From assembly GCA_012295275.1 (NCBI GenBank), contig CM022671.1, forward strand, positions 17,477,956 to 17,541,955: 64,000 nucleotides of DNA, written 5' to 3'. The DNA comes from Chrysomallon squamiferum (Eukaryota; Mollusca; Gastropoda; Neomphalida; Peltospiridae). The first letter of the stretch is position 1. Every line of letters starts with the position of its first letter. Made by a program: the position numbers and the translations under genes. Shown here one piece after another: positions 39,475 to 54,639 of this stretch. The notes under the pieces were generated by a model that made no database searches, had not been told where the DNA came from, and saw nothing but the letters and a program-made list of their open reading frames with translations.

Positions 39475-39564
<90 letters not shown>
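39475..39564. repeat. (GA)n dinucleotide array, 90 bp
   Basis: Perfect GA on the plus strand, directly following the compound CA/TA region. Confidence 0.98.
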
Positions 39565-39567
<3 letters not shown>

Positions 39568-40044
39568 GATTTCAAACAGTCTAAAAGCATCAAATAATTA
39601 CATGTTATTGCTTTCAAATTACTGATAACATTATGTGTAATCTGAGGTTCTCGCTGAAAGAAATGTGACATTCATGCTTGAATGACTCAGTTAGTTTATC
39701 TCATCACACCCCTAAGATTGAGAAAATATCGAGTTAGAAAACAGTTAAAGGAAATGATGAACGTATACGTTTTGTAATCTATCTCTCGTATATATATAAC
39801 TGTGCCAACGTCCTAATGTGTTAGTTGTGAAAAGTTTATAGCGGTTTTTTAAAACTCATTAATTATTCCAGTTATAAATTTGAAATGAAGATGAAGTGTT
39901 CAGATTTAGAACTGTAAAAGGAATAGATAAAAATTAATCAGAATCGATTTTATTAAAAATAAAAAACAGTTCTATTCCTAAACTTTCAGTAATTTTTTTG
40001 GTAATAAAATCATTAATTATATATATATTTAAAAGGACCGGAGA

Positions 40045-40045
<1 letters not shown>

Positions 40046-40121
<76 letters not shown>

Positions 40122-40131
40122 CAACAACAAC
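40046..40131. repeat. (AAT)n-(CAA)n microsatellite
   Basis: About 24 AAT units and then four CAA units. Confidence 0.95.
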
Positions 40132-40867
40132 ATAAACATCTACGTTATTCGACAAATCAAAGTAGTATAAACAAAATAACAATTAAATTGTAGTGTAGTA
40201 TTTAAACATATGAATTAAACCGTATATTTCTGTGTTTTAAACATGATGTACTTTCGCTGTTAGTGGTCACGAAACTTAACTAACGTAAAATGAATCTAAA
40301 GAGCTGACAAGATTTCTCATTGTTATTCCAGTGCTCTTTGCAGTGCACGCATGATGCAGACCTAGTTCTCTTGTTTTATTCATCAGCTTCACTCAAACCT
40401 CGTGTAAAAGCGTTAATAAAACACACAACACGTTCTGGCTGTTATCGGTATAACACGGTATGTGTTCGTGTATGTATGTATGTATGTGTGTGTATGTATG
40501 TGCTTGTAATTATGTCTTGTATTCAAGATTACATTCCTAACGCTTACATTGATACGACGAATACATTCTGCAAATTTCCAAGTTATATTTTATCTCTCTT
40601 ATTTTTTTTCCACTTAAAATCTTGCTTAATGATGAAGTATAATAATTAAAAAAGAGTACAAAAGAACTATTGTTATGTATCAGTTTATCTCCATCGAAAA
40701 TTAGCTGTTGCCATGGACACGTTTCAAATATTATATTCGCCTCCAGGTAGAATCTTGTACTTAATGGAGAATAACCATTTAAATGTTTTATTTTTTTTAG
40801 CAAACAAAATTTAATAGCTATGATTCAGCAGGAAATCCATTGTAGATTTATCATTTGAATAATTCAA

Positions 40868-40960
40868 AATAATAATAATAATAATAACAATAATAATCAT
40901 AATAATAATAATAACAATAATACTAGTAATAACAATAATGATAACAACAACAACAACAAC

Positions 40961-40992
<32 letters not shown>

Positions 40993-41023
40993 TGATGATG
41001 ATGATGATGATGATGACGATGGA
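40868..41023. repeat. AAT/CAA/ATG trinucleotide block
   Basis: Interrupted AAT, then CAA, AAT and ATG runs. Confidence 0.92.
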
Positions 41024-41609
41024 AATAATGGTAAATACCTAATTAAAATGATTCCAAAAAGAAAATATTAGCAAATCATTAATAAACATATAAACTGATT
41101 GCTACTTTTTGAATGAGGAAGACATTGCTAAGCTTCGACCTAAGACAGAGTCTAATCACTTCGACCTAAGACAGAACACTGCATGTTAATCAGTAATCTG
41201 CATTAACCTTGCAGTGCTTGCCTCTGTAACTTGCCACTCTTTTGTCTTTCAGCTGTCGCCACGGACATCCTTCCAGTTCAGATATTATGTTTTTAGTCCG
41301 GCTTCAACCTAGAACTCAACCATTCAAATATTGTATTGTTTTTTGTTTTTTCTTTATAACTTCGCTATTTTTAAAGCAAAGTAATTTGTCTACTCTTTAT
41401 TAAATCCTTCATCCGTCTGTGACATGCACGAATAATAATAATAATACTATAAATTAAAAGAGAGAGAAAATCAATTTGGCTTACTGTTATGCTGGGAAGT
41501 AAGTGTAGTTAATATTTTGAGTGGTCATTACTGATGATGAAATAATGATAGTGCACTTCCTTGTTCTGAATACCACACAGGCAGTCCTTGAGATACAGGT
41601 TATTAGATT

Positions 41610-41632
41610 TATTATTATTATTATTATTGTTA

Positions 41633-41673
<41 letters not shown>

Positions 41674-41718
41674 GTTGTTGTTGTTGTTGTTGCTGTTTTT
41701 GTTATTATTATTATTTTC
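41610..41718. repeat. (ATT)n-(GTT)n microsatellite
   Basis: ATT units interrupted by GTT. The poly-Ile/Val frame here is an artefact. Confidence 0.93.
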
Positions 41719-41992
41719 TTCTATTTATTTATTTTGTGGTTTTCAGCATGACAGATATTGATAGTTAATGGACTAAGTGAATATAAGTAAATATGCACGT
41801 TTGTCTATATTTATTTACAGATATATATGTATCTATGTATGTGTGTGTTTGTCTCTATGTGTGTATGTGTGTATGCACGTATGCATTTATGCTGTTAATT
41901 GGCTATTTTCGTCCTGCCTGCTAGTTATTAGTGAGTCAGGCCTACGTGCTTCAAGACCAAGCCTTTATATATATTGGTTAATAGCATAATGA

Positions 41993-42106
<114 letters not shown>

Positions 42107-43124
42107 TATCTTTTTATTGTTACTCTCTTACTCCGTACCATATTATCCCTGTCCTTGATAAAACTGGAGTCTTGTGTGGTTGTAAACGCTATATAAATTT
42201 AAAAAAGTAGATTGTAAAATCTCATATTAGTCGGCTTTTGACGATAGACACAAAAGGAAATACATTAGTTCATTGGTACTTCTGAACCACCAGTGATTTT
42301 GCTAATTAATCTTTTTAATGTAATTCTCAAGGATTAGTTGTAAACACACTTCACAATACGCCTGTATTTAATACAGTATAATACGGTATTTTCAAGTGAT
42401 TGGTAATTACACAGAAATAAACGAAGCTAAAACATGTATGTATACGTATGGGTGCATGTCTGTATGTCTGTGTGCGTGTGTTAGTGTATGTCCGTATGTA
42501 TATTTGTGTTCATGTGTGATTGGCTTTATGTGTGTCAGGGTCTTTTATATATGTGTGTTAGTTTCTGCTTGAGTCTATATGTATATATATGTGTGTACTG
42601 TGTATGTTTCGGTATAATTGTGTGTAAACATACTTATCTACTTCCTTATCCATGCGTTATGCTGCTTCGTCTTATTATTATTCTTCTTCTTTTGCTTGCG
42701 TCCGCATTTTTATGTTAACAGTTTTTCATAAATATTCAGAATCTGATTATATCCTTGTTTATACAAACAGACTGCTGAGGCTTCGGCCTCAACTTTTTTT
42801 TTTTTTTTTTCCTCTCTGTGACATCACATCGCGAATCTGAAGGAAATTAAGGATTTCACTGCATTCGTTTTTCACTGATTGACTTTCATGTCTCGAAGCC
42901 TTACAATAATATTACATAAAACAAGATCAAGGCTTTATTTTTATGGCAAATACAAAAATCTGGGTTTTTGGTGGCTTTTGTTTTCAATCTTCTTTTTTTT
43001 TTATCAATAACGAACAAAGATCTTTTTTTTTTTTTCTTTTTTTTTTTTGGTTCAAGTTCCTGAACATGCTGGCATCAGTGCAGTGAAAGTGTAGATCGAG
43101 CTGTCTAATGAAAATAAAACTATA

Positions 43125-43245
43125 ACAACAACGCAACAACAACATCAACAACAACAACAGCAACAACAACAACAACAATAATAATAATAACAATAACAAC
43201 AACAGCGACAACAACAACAACAACTACAGCAACAATAATAATAAC
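43125..43245. repeat. (CAA)n/(AAT)n microsatellite
   Basis: Interrupted CAA units with an AAT stretch. The poly-Leu minus-strand frame is an artefact. Confidence 0.93.
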
Positions 43246-43609
43246 TGTTATGTTCAGATGGTTTTCGTCGTGTTCAGATGGTTGTAACGGTTCATTTTCA
43301 CACAGTTGGGAGAGTCACCTAGTATCCTTTATGCACTGCTAGAATAATGATCTTTTCTTGTGTCGTCTTCACATGCACATATTTATTCACTTATCGTGAA
43401 CAAGGATAATTTCAATCGGTCTTTTATGATTGCAGATTGTTCGTTCAAGAAGTGGAAACATCTGAAAATAATATTCTTATATAATTTAAATATTATGGAA
43501 TCTTTTCATCTTTTCAGTTTAACCAATTTAGTGTTATGGAAGATATTAAAAGAACCTGAATTTTATAAGAATTTTTTGTTTTTAATGTATTCTTCTGCAC
43601 CACTCCTTT

Positions 43610-43634
43610 CACTCACTCACTCTCTCTCTCTCTA

Positions 43635-43666
<32 letters not shown>

Positions 43667-43860
43667 TCTCTCGCTCTCTCGTTCGCTCTCTAACTTTCTT
43701 TCTCTCGCTATCTCTCTTTTTCTCTCTTTCTCTCTCTCATACGCTCGTTATCTATTTGTCACTCTCTCACTCTCTTTGTCTCATTCTCTCTCTCACTCTC
43801 TCTCTCTCACTCTCACACACACACACACACACAACAACAACAACAACAACAACAACATCT
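43610..43860. repeat. Imperfect CT-rich tract ending in (CA)n and (CAA)n
   Basis: CTCT broken by TTT, ACT and CGCT variants over about 200 bp. It looks like an old, decayed version of the perfect CT arrays elsewhere. Confidence 0.9.
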
Positions 43861-44419
43861 TTAAGTAGAAACTAAACTGCTAACTTCTGTCATGCACGTA
43901 GTGTAAAGGTTTTCTTCGGTTCTTTCTAGCATTTCGTTTTATTTTTCGTGTATCAACAATACCAGACGTAACTTCAGTTGATTTCTGACCTTTCCAAGCT
44001 GCGGGCGACATCAGAACCATTGCCAGCACTTTCTGACATCTTCATGTCAAATTACAAATCTTAGACACGAAATTAGCTTCTGAAGTGTTGCTCTCCATAA
44101 TACCGGGGTTACCGCTTGTTAATAAAAATCGAAAAAGTGTTTTTATGTTGCCTGTTGCTATTTTTGTTTTGTGTTGCCAGAATGGTTGATGTCATTGTCA
44201 TTGTTAATGTGAATGTTCTTGTTATTTAAGTGGTTTAAGAAAGTCAAAGTTTAAAAAAAAAAAAAAAAAAAAAAACCCCAGAAAACCCCATAAAGTGCAA
44301 TATTTTATAATAATTTATATTTTGCTATTAGTATACATCAGATGAATACTATTCTATTTTTTTTCATCTGTCCATCTCTCTCTATCTCTCTCTGTCTGTT
44401 TATCTATCAACCTATCTCC

Positions 44420-44570
44420 CTACCTATGCATATGTATGTGTGTATGTGTGTATATGTATACATGTATATATATATATGTGTATGTGTATGTGTGTGTGTG
44501 TGTGTGTGTGCGTCTATACATGTGTATGTGTATGTATGTAAGCATATATATATAAATATAAATATATATA
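44420..44570. repeat. (TG)n/(TA)n/(TATG)n compound repeat
   Basis: Mixed TATG, TG and TA runs. Confidence 0.93.
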
Positions 44571-45384
44571 CACTGAAGGAAAAAATATATTTTGTTTAGC
44601 CATAACGTAACTCCCGAGTGGTTTTTGCTTTTCGGTTTTCTATTTATTTTTATTTTCTTCTGAGGATTGTACACGAATTTGCGTTTTAATTCTAACTGAT
44701 CAAAATGCCAAGTGGCTTTTAAAAGTAATGTTTTTATGTGAGGTAACATCTGGCTTATCTTTATTAAAACAGACTATTCGGAAAGACCTTCACTAGGGAT
44801 ATTTGTATCTTTAGACAACTTGTATGTTAAATCGATGTTTAATAATTGAATTTTTAAAAAAAAGATATTAAAGAATCATAAAATACATTACGTTTTCCCT
44901 ATAGTTATGATATAAAATGTGATAAAATATTAATTTAGTATATTGATACGAATGTTTGCAACTGAAATATCTTTAGTTTTGTTTTGTTTTGTCTTATTTT
45001 GTTTTGTCTTATTTTATTTTATTATTATTTATTGTTTCCTTTATGTGATAACTCAGATATGGTTCTATAGTTATACAGATTCTATATTAACTCATATTAA
45101 TTGAGGTTTCTATTTATTTGTATTTTGTTTCTGACGTCCTGTGAATATAATAATTATAAAACGAAACTTAGAAAGTGTGAACGATATTTAAGACAGAATT
45201 TCAGTACTATCCTATATGGCTGACTGTACTGGTAAATATTTTTAGAAATATGACTAAATCATTCTGAAGATAGAGGTTTTAAAATATTAAATTTAAATAT
45301 GTATAAACGTTTTGAAGCAATTCTTAAATATTTGTTTCTAGTCATTATCACCATATTATGTGAGTTTGTCTGTGACTGTGTGTA

Positions 45385-45485
<101 letters not shown>

Positions 45486-48400
45486 ATTCTACACAAATAA
45501 TCCCTATTGTATTAAAATAATTAACACATTTGATAAACTCCAGGGCTACATCATTTGCAGACGTATATAATAGCCTACAGATTTGATTCGATGTGTTTTT
45601 CAAACTGTTGTCGTGAATTGATGGTATTTAAATACGAGTACGTGGTCTGTCGCTGAGATTATAAACAGACCGCCCGGGGCCAGTGCATAAGAACAATTCA
45701 TTAGCGTAATTTTATACGCAGACAGCGGTCTAAGTGATAAAATATTGGTATATGTGTAGCGTTTCCTATCTCTGATAGTGTATTGATTAGCAATTTTGTC
45801 TCTGTAGCAGCTTCTATTTTAAAATGATGCATACTAGTATGCAGACATTAAAAAGCCTGTCGAATGAACAGTTATTCTGATACTAACAGTTATTAACTGT
45901 TAAGTATGCATTCATTTTTTTTTTTTTTTTAAGGTTTTATAGTAATGATATGAGAGAAAGAGAGAGCAGACCTGGATTTTGTTTTGGTTCTTTTTTTACC
46001 CATCACAGATTACTCAAAGCTTTTAGCATGGAACTAATTTTTTTAATGAAATTTCTCATAGACAGAAAATATTTTGGGGAAAGAAATAATCGCATTGGAT
46101 TAATGACATTGATTTTGTATTGTAAAACTTATTCTTCCAAGTGTATTAATTTGTGGGCCTAGTGTTACAGTAGTTGTTCTTTTTAATATTAAAATTCTTT
46201 TAAAGAAAATAAATATATTTTTTTTTAGAAATATATAATGCAGTTATTTGTAAGATTAAAGATAAAAAAAATTCCCCTGACTTTATCTAAAATTTATATC
46301 AGTAAATGTATGACAGCTTTGTACATTATATTCTGAACATGATCTGTTTGAAAGTTTATATTACTGAGTTATTTTCAGTGATAAATGTAAATTGCTGGTT
46401 CCATGCTACAGTTGCCACTGTCAGTAACATGATTCCTAATGATGTTATGAGATAAATATTACTTGCATGTTTTAGTAAAATAGTTTATTACTTAGAAAAA
46501 CACATACACGCGCACACACATCCACACACACACAATTAATTAATTAATTAATTTTAAAAAATCACGAAAAGAACCCCCCAATAATGACTTCAATTTCTTC
46601 TGCCGAGAAAGAGAAACAGTGAAAAAAAAAAAAAAAATGATGTTGAAAAAATACAGGATTCTCCAATAAACATTTTAAAAACATTTTTGATATTTTTAAT
46701 TTTAAAAAACACCAGTTTATCTGTCAGCAAAATGAAGGCAAGCGATTTGTTGAGGCAGGAGTAAAGACTGGTTCGGGTGACAGTAAATATCGTCAGTTTG
46801 AGGGAATAACACGTCAAGTTGATAGCAAAACTGCTGGTCTGGTTCATTACGCTAAGAAATAAATGCATCAAGATTTACGGAGAACAAATTTTAATTTTTT
46901 TTTTTCTTCTTCCTAACGGAAAAACAAATTTAACGGTAAAAATTGATAACTGAAACAAGAAGGCTAATGTTTTTTTTTTTTGTTTTGTTTTTTTTTTGTT
47001 GATTTTTGGGGTGTTTTTTTTTGGGGTGGGGGTGGGGGTTGGTGTATTTTTTTAAAACTACGTTTCAAGAGCAAATTATTCTGTCTGTTACGCGATATTT
47101 TTAGTAAATAACGTTTTACGTAATGTGTTTCAGTTCTGATTTTATGAAATAACTTCTTTTTTTTTTTTTTTTTTTTCAGTCCTTTCACAGTAAGATCGAA
47201 AGTATTGACAAGTTTGGCGCACAGACATTTATTTTTATTCATATGTGTTATACATCTAATTCTATTATGTTTTTTATCTCTGACAAAGTTAAGAGACACC
47301 TGACACGGAAAATGTTATTATGTTATTTATACATTTTATTTTTAACATTTAGTAACTCAAGAGGAATAATATAACCAAAAAATCATCTATTTTAATTTAA
47401 ATAAATTTGGCACAATATTATTTTCTATTCCAGTTCTATAGCTTCTCTTGAAAATTCAATTTTGAAATACAGATGGTGAAAAGTTTGCTTAATCAATATT
47501 TATTTATTCTTTTGGAGTCGGCCAGCGAATCTTATAATCTACTGAATATTAAAAACGGAGTATTGAAAGAAATGATATTGAAACTGATGTCGTCAGCGGA
47601 ACTGTCTGTAATCTGTTTGTACGTATCGTCGTCCAATGCTTGATCAACAGCGCTAAAATGTAAAATTCACACTGACGTTGAAATTCCAGTGCGGGTTTGA
47701 TAAGTCTGGTGTAGAAAGAACTAGGCTTCCTGAAAAAGCTGAGAATGACGGAAAGTACGAGAGAGTGTACAGTAACACAGCGACCTCAGACTCCGAGGAC
47801 AGCGGCTGATTACAAAGTAGATTACAGGCAAAGACTGTCTTCCAACATTAAATTACTTTTTTCTTTCATCTTAAAAGTCCATGGTTTGTTTGGGGTTTTT
47901 GTTTGTGTTTTTTTTTCCCCGTAGGGATGTGCATATTACATACAGATTCCCTTGGTGGACTGGCATTTAATGCAGATATGCAACAGGTTTGTTTGAAAAT
48001 TACAAGTCAGAGTAATGTAATGTTTAAAATTAAAATAGTAGACAAGATAAAATTACTGAACGTGTTTAAAATTATTATTATGATGGACTACAAGTTAAGT
48101 AATAAATGAATTTTTATTTCAGAAATAACTGAACCATAACAATCATGGTGACACCGGACAGCACTTTAGGTATAATTTGTGAGAGACATTAAATACCTAT
48201 TTTTTAAATGAAACATTAATTTAATTACGCTTAATAATGGAATGATGAAGGAAACTCAAGCAGTATAGATTTATTTGTTCCTGATCAATACTGATAAAAC
48301 TGGTTTTAAAACAGTGTCCTTAAAAGGCATACAGGTAATCACACGAACAAAAACAAACACTCAAACACGCACTTGTACATAAAAGCGAACGTACTTAAAT

Positions 48401-49287
48401 ATATCGACCACTATCCATACAGTGATGTGTTTAGAAACTGTACAAATACACGTGAATGACGTTTGTCCTGATCATACCATTCAGAAAGTTACGCTAGCAT
48501 GCAATTTTATTTTTAACCGAATTCTTCACAAATAAAATTCTGTGATTTGAAGCGAAATAAAATTAACCTAATTGACTGTGAAAGTTCTTTAAGCCATCGT
48601 TTGATTAATACAAAACATCCATATGAATCGGTTTAATTTCTGCTATCTTAGTAGCTGGATTTAATGAAGTGATGGGAGGTTTCTGGAACAGAAAACGACT
48701 AAACGAAAACAAAAATAAAAAAAACTCTTTCAGTCAATACTTTCACACGAACTGACGAATATCGAAAGACGTTATTCCAAAAAAAAAATTAAATTATTTT
48801 TTAAAAAATCCTGTCTGAATCGGACTTATTTAACAGGATTTTGTAAGTTTTCACATAAGTAAAGTGGAATGTTTTCCCTCTCGAATGATTAATCATGTAC
48901 AAAGTGATAACACGACCTGACATATTAGCTGAGAAGTGATGTGGTAATTGCCTGACATTTGAACCATGGCTGGTCTATAGATTCTATACTTGTCTTTGAG
49001 TGTCCGCTATTACTCAGCAGTCATTAGGTCAATTCATTTTTTGGTTCTTCGTACAGCAAACATTTCAACTCGGAAGTCTGTGTCTGATGTTAGTGCAAGT
49101 GTACTTTACCATAGTGTCGCAGGTTGATTTTATACTTTTATTGTTTTCTCTATCAAGGTTTATAAATTATCGACAATAGGCCATAATTATATTTGCAGCG
49201 TAACTTAACAGATTTAATTTAATCTGAACAATTATATATACAGATACATACATACAATGATATTTTGCTTGAATTCATGTCGTCAGT

Positions 49288-49289
<2 letters not shown>

Positions 49290-49336
<47 letters not shown>

Positions 49337-49348
49337 CTCTTTCTCTCT

Positions 49349-49416
<68 letters not shown>
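49290..49416. repeat. (CT)n array with a short interruption
   Basis: CT throughout, except for a TGTGTG/TTTCTC break at about 49328-49352. This is the last long GA/CT array before the right edge. Confidence 0.97.
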
Positions 49417-49417
<1 letters not shown>

Positions 49418-49972
49418 AACACACATCTATCTACCCAAACACTCATACGAAAACATACAAACATGTATTAATTCATTAAACTGTATTAAAAGATAAAATA
49501 AATAAAAAAACAGTGGGCGAAGTTTAATTGCTGTTTCCTCTAGATACTTTTCCTTTTTCTTCTTCTTCTTCTTCTTCTTTTCCTCCTTTTATAAATCTTG
49601 TTTTAAAGTGTCATACAACCATAAAACAGAAAATCAATACGCTCCACTTTTAGACATTTTATTAATTCCTTAAAATTGTAAAATAACAATGATCACCATT
49701 AGTAACCAAGCAGGGTTCTATGGCAGAGAAAAACGAAGAACGGTGTAGGAGCTAGGTAGAAAGTGTCGGTAGCGAAATGTATGATTTGTAATCGATACAA
49801 AAAGACAAGTTTATAACAAACATTACACATGTACGTGAACACACCTCTCTATAATAGTCATTTCGTAAACCCGGGTGGTAAAAATTTCAAAGAGAAAAAT
49901 GGCGAGAAGATGGTGAAGTTTCAATATTATTATGGTGTGCAAGAACGTGAATTCTATGTTACAGTGTGCAAG

Positions 49973-50009
<37 letters not shown>

Positions 50010-50090
50010 ATTTTCAACGAAAGGTAGTAGTAACAAGGGCCGAGGAAGGAACGGAAAATTTCGGTTTATTAAGGAATGTTAATAACACAG

Positions 50091-50091
<1 letters not shown>

Positions 50092-50136
<45 letters not shown>
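50092..50136. repeat. (AAT)n microsatellite
   Basis: About 15 AAT units. A similar array lies at 50813-50860. Confidence 0.95.
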
Positions 50137-50811
50137 GATTCTGTATAAAGGTTTATATTATTTATTAAAAAACATATTTTTTGAAAGATAACTGTAGTAT
50201 TTTTGAAAAAAAAAAATCTTTTCCATTTTTCACCAGGTAATATATAAATTTCAGGTAGCTAAAAGAATAAGTAACTTTACGTTAGTTCTTAATTATATAA
50301 ATTTAATTTAATTTAATTTATTTATTTATTTATAAAATATATATTTGTTATTAAACCAATACTCATTAAAATTGACATCAAAATAATATAAAACAGAAAT
50401 ATTACTATATAATGATATTTAAAAAAAAAAAAATGATTATCTCTCTTATTTACGTACAGGTAAATAAATTATTATTTTAATAAGGACAAGAGGTCAAACA
50501 CTATTTCACGACTACGGCAGGTCACGTGAATCATACGTCATAGGACTTCATTTGCATTAGAGACATTACGTCTTTTTCTTAGTTAATTTGCTCTCCGTGT
50601 TATATAATCTTTACATATCACATTACATTTCATATAATTATCATATACAAAGTGTTAGATATTTGGACCTGGAAAAAATTAAAATAGTCTTAAAAATAAA
50701 TAAATGAAAGTAACAGAAACGGAAAGGACAATAAATATATTAAATAATTTAGGAAACAAACTAAATTCTTAACAAGCCTCCACTATGGAGGTAGAACGGG
50801 AAAATAAATGA

Positions 50812-50865
<54 letters not shown>

Positions 50866-51580
50866 GTAACAAACGAAAATAAAGTGGACGTGTTTCATGG
50901 CTCACAAACACGCTGAACAAAAAGTCCAAAAAAAAAAAAAAAAAAAAAAATACTTTCACAAAATAAACACAGAAAATAAACTTTCCAACACATCATGTAT
51001 GAAACTGAAATTTTAAAATAAAATTAGTTTTTCTTTATGTTCGAAATGTACATATATATATATATATTTTAGTATTTCAACATTCATCACAACTGAAGAA
51101 CGGTGAAAGACGGACTGTATATTTTGCTATGACTGTTATGAAAAGGAATAAATCAGGAGAGCCAGGAATATAACAATAAATATTTTCTTCTGATAACGAT
51201 TTTACGACTGATTTTAATGACGTTCCTGATTTAGGGAACATTGCATATCTTCTAAATCAGTAATAGAATAAATTTAATACTAGAAACTACAATGAATTTT
51301 TTTATATATATACGTCATATCAGCACCTCTCAATTGCAATAGTTGTTAAAACAAAGTAATTGTATTGTAATAGTTCGAAGAAAATATTTTACAAATCAGT
51401 CCTATATTTCTTAAATTCACCTTATTGATCTAACTGGATTTGTATTTTATTCATGGAAAAAAAAAAATCATTATCTGTTATATAGCTTGAGTTTGAGAAC
51501 TGTGGCATAATAATTTATGTTCATTGGGTTTGATCTTGATGGAGATCGTAACTCCTTGAAGTAGACCGTAAGTTCAATGT

Positions 51581-51704
<124 letters not shown>

Positions 51705-51766
51705 GTAATAATAATAAAAATAATAATATTATTAATAATATCTTATAAAATTAATAAGTAAGTAAG

Positions 51767-51801
<35 letters not shown>

Positions 51802-52889
51802 AATAACAATAATAGATCAAACCAATCAAAGTTGCCTCCCTTGGACCACTCTTTAACGTCTTTCTTTTATTTTTATTTTTTTTATTTTCCTTATCTTTTT
51901 TTTATAAAAGCAACATTTTGCTAGCCTCAGCTAAAGTTACGTGGATGTAAAGTAGTTTACTAGTTAAAAATGTATTTTAAAAATGATTCTACGTTGGCAT
52001 TACACTAAAAAAAGGTTCTAAACTGTGTAATCTAAACTGTGGAATATTCAGAAATAGAAAAGAGATTTCGGCATCACGGTTGTTTGTCACTAACAACAGG
52101 GTAAAGCAAGGGATGAAGTAAATAAATAAATAAATAAATAAAAATGACACCGAATTCGTCTATTTGTAATATTAAAAGTTTGATAAATGTGAAAACCACA
52201 TGCAAGACTGAGATCAGAATGGAAAAACACACACACGCACGCATACGTAATTATGCTGATATGCTAAAGAGATGTTCAAATAAAAAATGAAAAATAAATA
52301 CTATGTACAGAGAAAAAAAAACACATGAAGTTTAGAATTGAACAAATATTAAACAATTGGAGCACAATAAAATGTCTTCTTTGCATCGTAGAACGCCCAG
52401 CCTGCATCTTTTAATTGTATATTTATTTATTTATTTATTTATACATTTTTTTGTTTGTTTATTTATATATATATATGCACCCAGCCCTATTATGTTTGTT
52501 TAATTATATTTGAAAAATGTTTATAACATACTCTTGGAAGAAAAAAATAAAAAAATAAAAAAATAAAACAAAAAATGACTTTATCAAGGAGGTTAGTTTA
52601 CAGATATTAATCTTTCTATAACCAGATCGAATTTGGGGAGACAAATCGCCTGATTCAGTATCATTTCTCACTTTCTGAAAAAACTCACCCCGAATCAGAT
52701 GCCATTAAATTACAGTTGCTTCTGGGTAATAAAATAATTCCTGTTATCTGTTGTTTTTGTGTACGTGTGTTCTATTTTTATTTTATTTTATTTATTTATT
52801 TATTTTTATTGTTATATATTGTGAATCATCAATTTATAACGTCGTACAAAAATCTTTGAAAAAAAAAGACATTATTAAATATTTATTTA

Positions 52890-52907
52890 TTGCTAAATTT
52901 GATTGAT

Positions 52908-52958
<51 letters not shown>

Positions 52959-52985
52959 TAATTAATTAATTAATTAATTAACTTA
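52890..52985. repeat. (TTTA)n-(ATTA)n microsatellite
   Basis: Tetranucleotide TTTA units passing into ATTA. Confidence 0.95.
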
Positions 52986-53387
52986 AGGTTTGGTGAAATA
53001 TTTATAATTCATTAAAAGATTTATGAAATAATTAGTACTTGAATATAATGGCTTTTAGTTGGTCCTTTCTGGAACTTTTGCTTGTTTGTCGACAAATGTT
53101 TTCTGTTTTTTATCTTTTCTTTTCTAAATGAAAATAATGTTTTTAAAGTATTATCATCGATGTCAAAAAGCCAGGCATGATTTGTTCGTTGATTGGAATA
53201 AACATCAAAGTTTTGTCTGTTAATATAAATTATTATTTAGTGTAAAACTATATTTAATGTTAAAAAAGAACTAAACATAATTATTCGAAAGCAGAAATGT
53301 TTAACAATCGTTGCTTGATAAATTTGCATTGTTATACTGTAATATTTGCTAAACCTCGTAATTATTATACCTGAATATGGACTGAGG

Positions 53388-53415
53388 GAATAATAATAAT
53401 AATAATAATAATAGA

Positions 53416-53449
<34 letters not shown>

Positions 53450-53575
53450 GTAATTGTAAGAACAGTAATAATAATAATAGTAGTAATAATAACAATACTA
53501 CTACTACTACTACTAATAATAATAATAATAATAACAGTAATAATAATAGTAATAGTAATGATAATAATAAATTCA
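53388..53575. repeat. (AAT)n/(ACT)n interrupted block
   Basis: AAT runs separated by ACT and AGT units. Confidence 0.93.
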
Positions 53576-53880
53576 GTTTGAAAGTTTGTATTTATGTTCA
53601 GATGACAAATCATCCAGTAGAAATTATTTTCAAAACTGTTTTGAAAAAGACAAATTCTGCTATTTCTCTTGTTGATAAAAAAAAAAAAAAAAGGAGAGAA
53701 ATTTAATTCAGTGGGTGATAAATATTGCCTGTTACATTACACAGTTGTACCGAAGGCGTTAGAGTAAAAATGAACTATCTAATTACCGAAAAATAAAAAA
53801 AAAAATCTGTGTGTAGTATGGCACTGGTAATAGTATTGATTGATTGTGAAAAACTAGAAGTAATAGATTACTACATTGAA

Positions 53881-53914
<34 letters not shown>

Positions 53915-54512
53915 ATGATGTCGATAGAGTTTTTATAAATATTAATTTAAAAGATTTATTTAAAAAGATAAATGAAAAAAAAAAAAAAAAAAAACAATTC
54001 CAAATAATATCTATATTCGAAATATCGTAAGAAAAAAAAAAAAATGATTTACATAAATGATGTAGAATATACAGGCCTAGAGTCTTTTTCTTCTTTTTTT
54101 TCTTCCTATTTTTTTTTTTTTTTTCAGTAAGCAAAATTTAATTTTTTCATACAATCTGGGTGCATTTCCGTAAACAGTTTATAAAGAAAGTGCAGGAGAG
54201 TAGGTGCAAATGTACCATTAAAAAAAAAAAAAAAAATTAAAAAATAACCCGCCAATGTCATTCATGATAACCAAGAACACACCACAAATTAATAATAAAC
54301 GTCACTGTAGTTGGTAAAGAACAAATGAAATGTTTAAACTGTTTTAATTACATCCACTTCACGAAGTCCGTGTGAGCAAAACCAGGAGAAGTGTTAGGAA
54401 GTGAGTACGTCAGTTTCTATACACAACGTCAGCCACACTGTCTCCGACTTCATGTACATCGGTGGCGACATTCGAATAATCCGCTGAAACCTTCAATTAT
54501 TAAGTCATCATT

Positions 54513-54534
54513 TGACGTCATAGCTCTATAAATA
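54513..54534 (+). promoter_or_regulatory. Palindromic CRE next to a TATA-like box
   Basis: TGACGTCA at 54513-54520 is the full cAMP-response-element palindrome. It is followed within 10 bp by 'ctctataaata' on the plus strand. It sits in a simple-repeat-free island about 1 kb past the Kv4 stop codon. No open frame follows, so any transcript would be non-coding or antisense to the Kv4 3' region. The match could be chance. Confidence 0.3.
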
Positions 54535-54608
54535 ACTTAAGAATTCCTCTTCGGACTGCGTAAAATAAAACGCCTCAGCGGTCTCTTAATAAACTTTCTT
54601 TCTTGCAC

Positions 54609-54639
<31 letters not shown>

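Noticed and set aside
39086-39671. Overlapping open frames of 60-142 codons on both strands
   Set aside because: Their sequences are Tyr-Ile, His-Thr and Ser-Leu repeats read from CA, TA, CATA and GA microsatellites. No gene-like segment remains.
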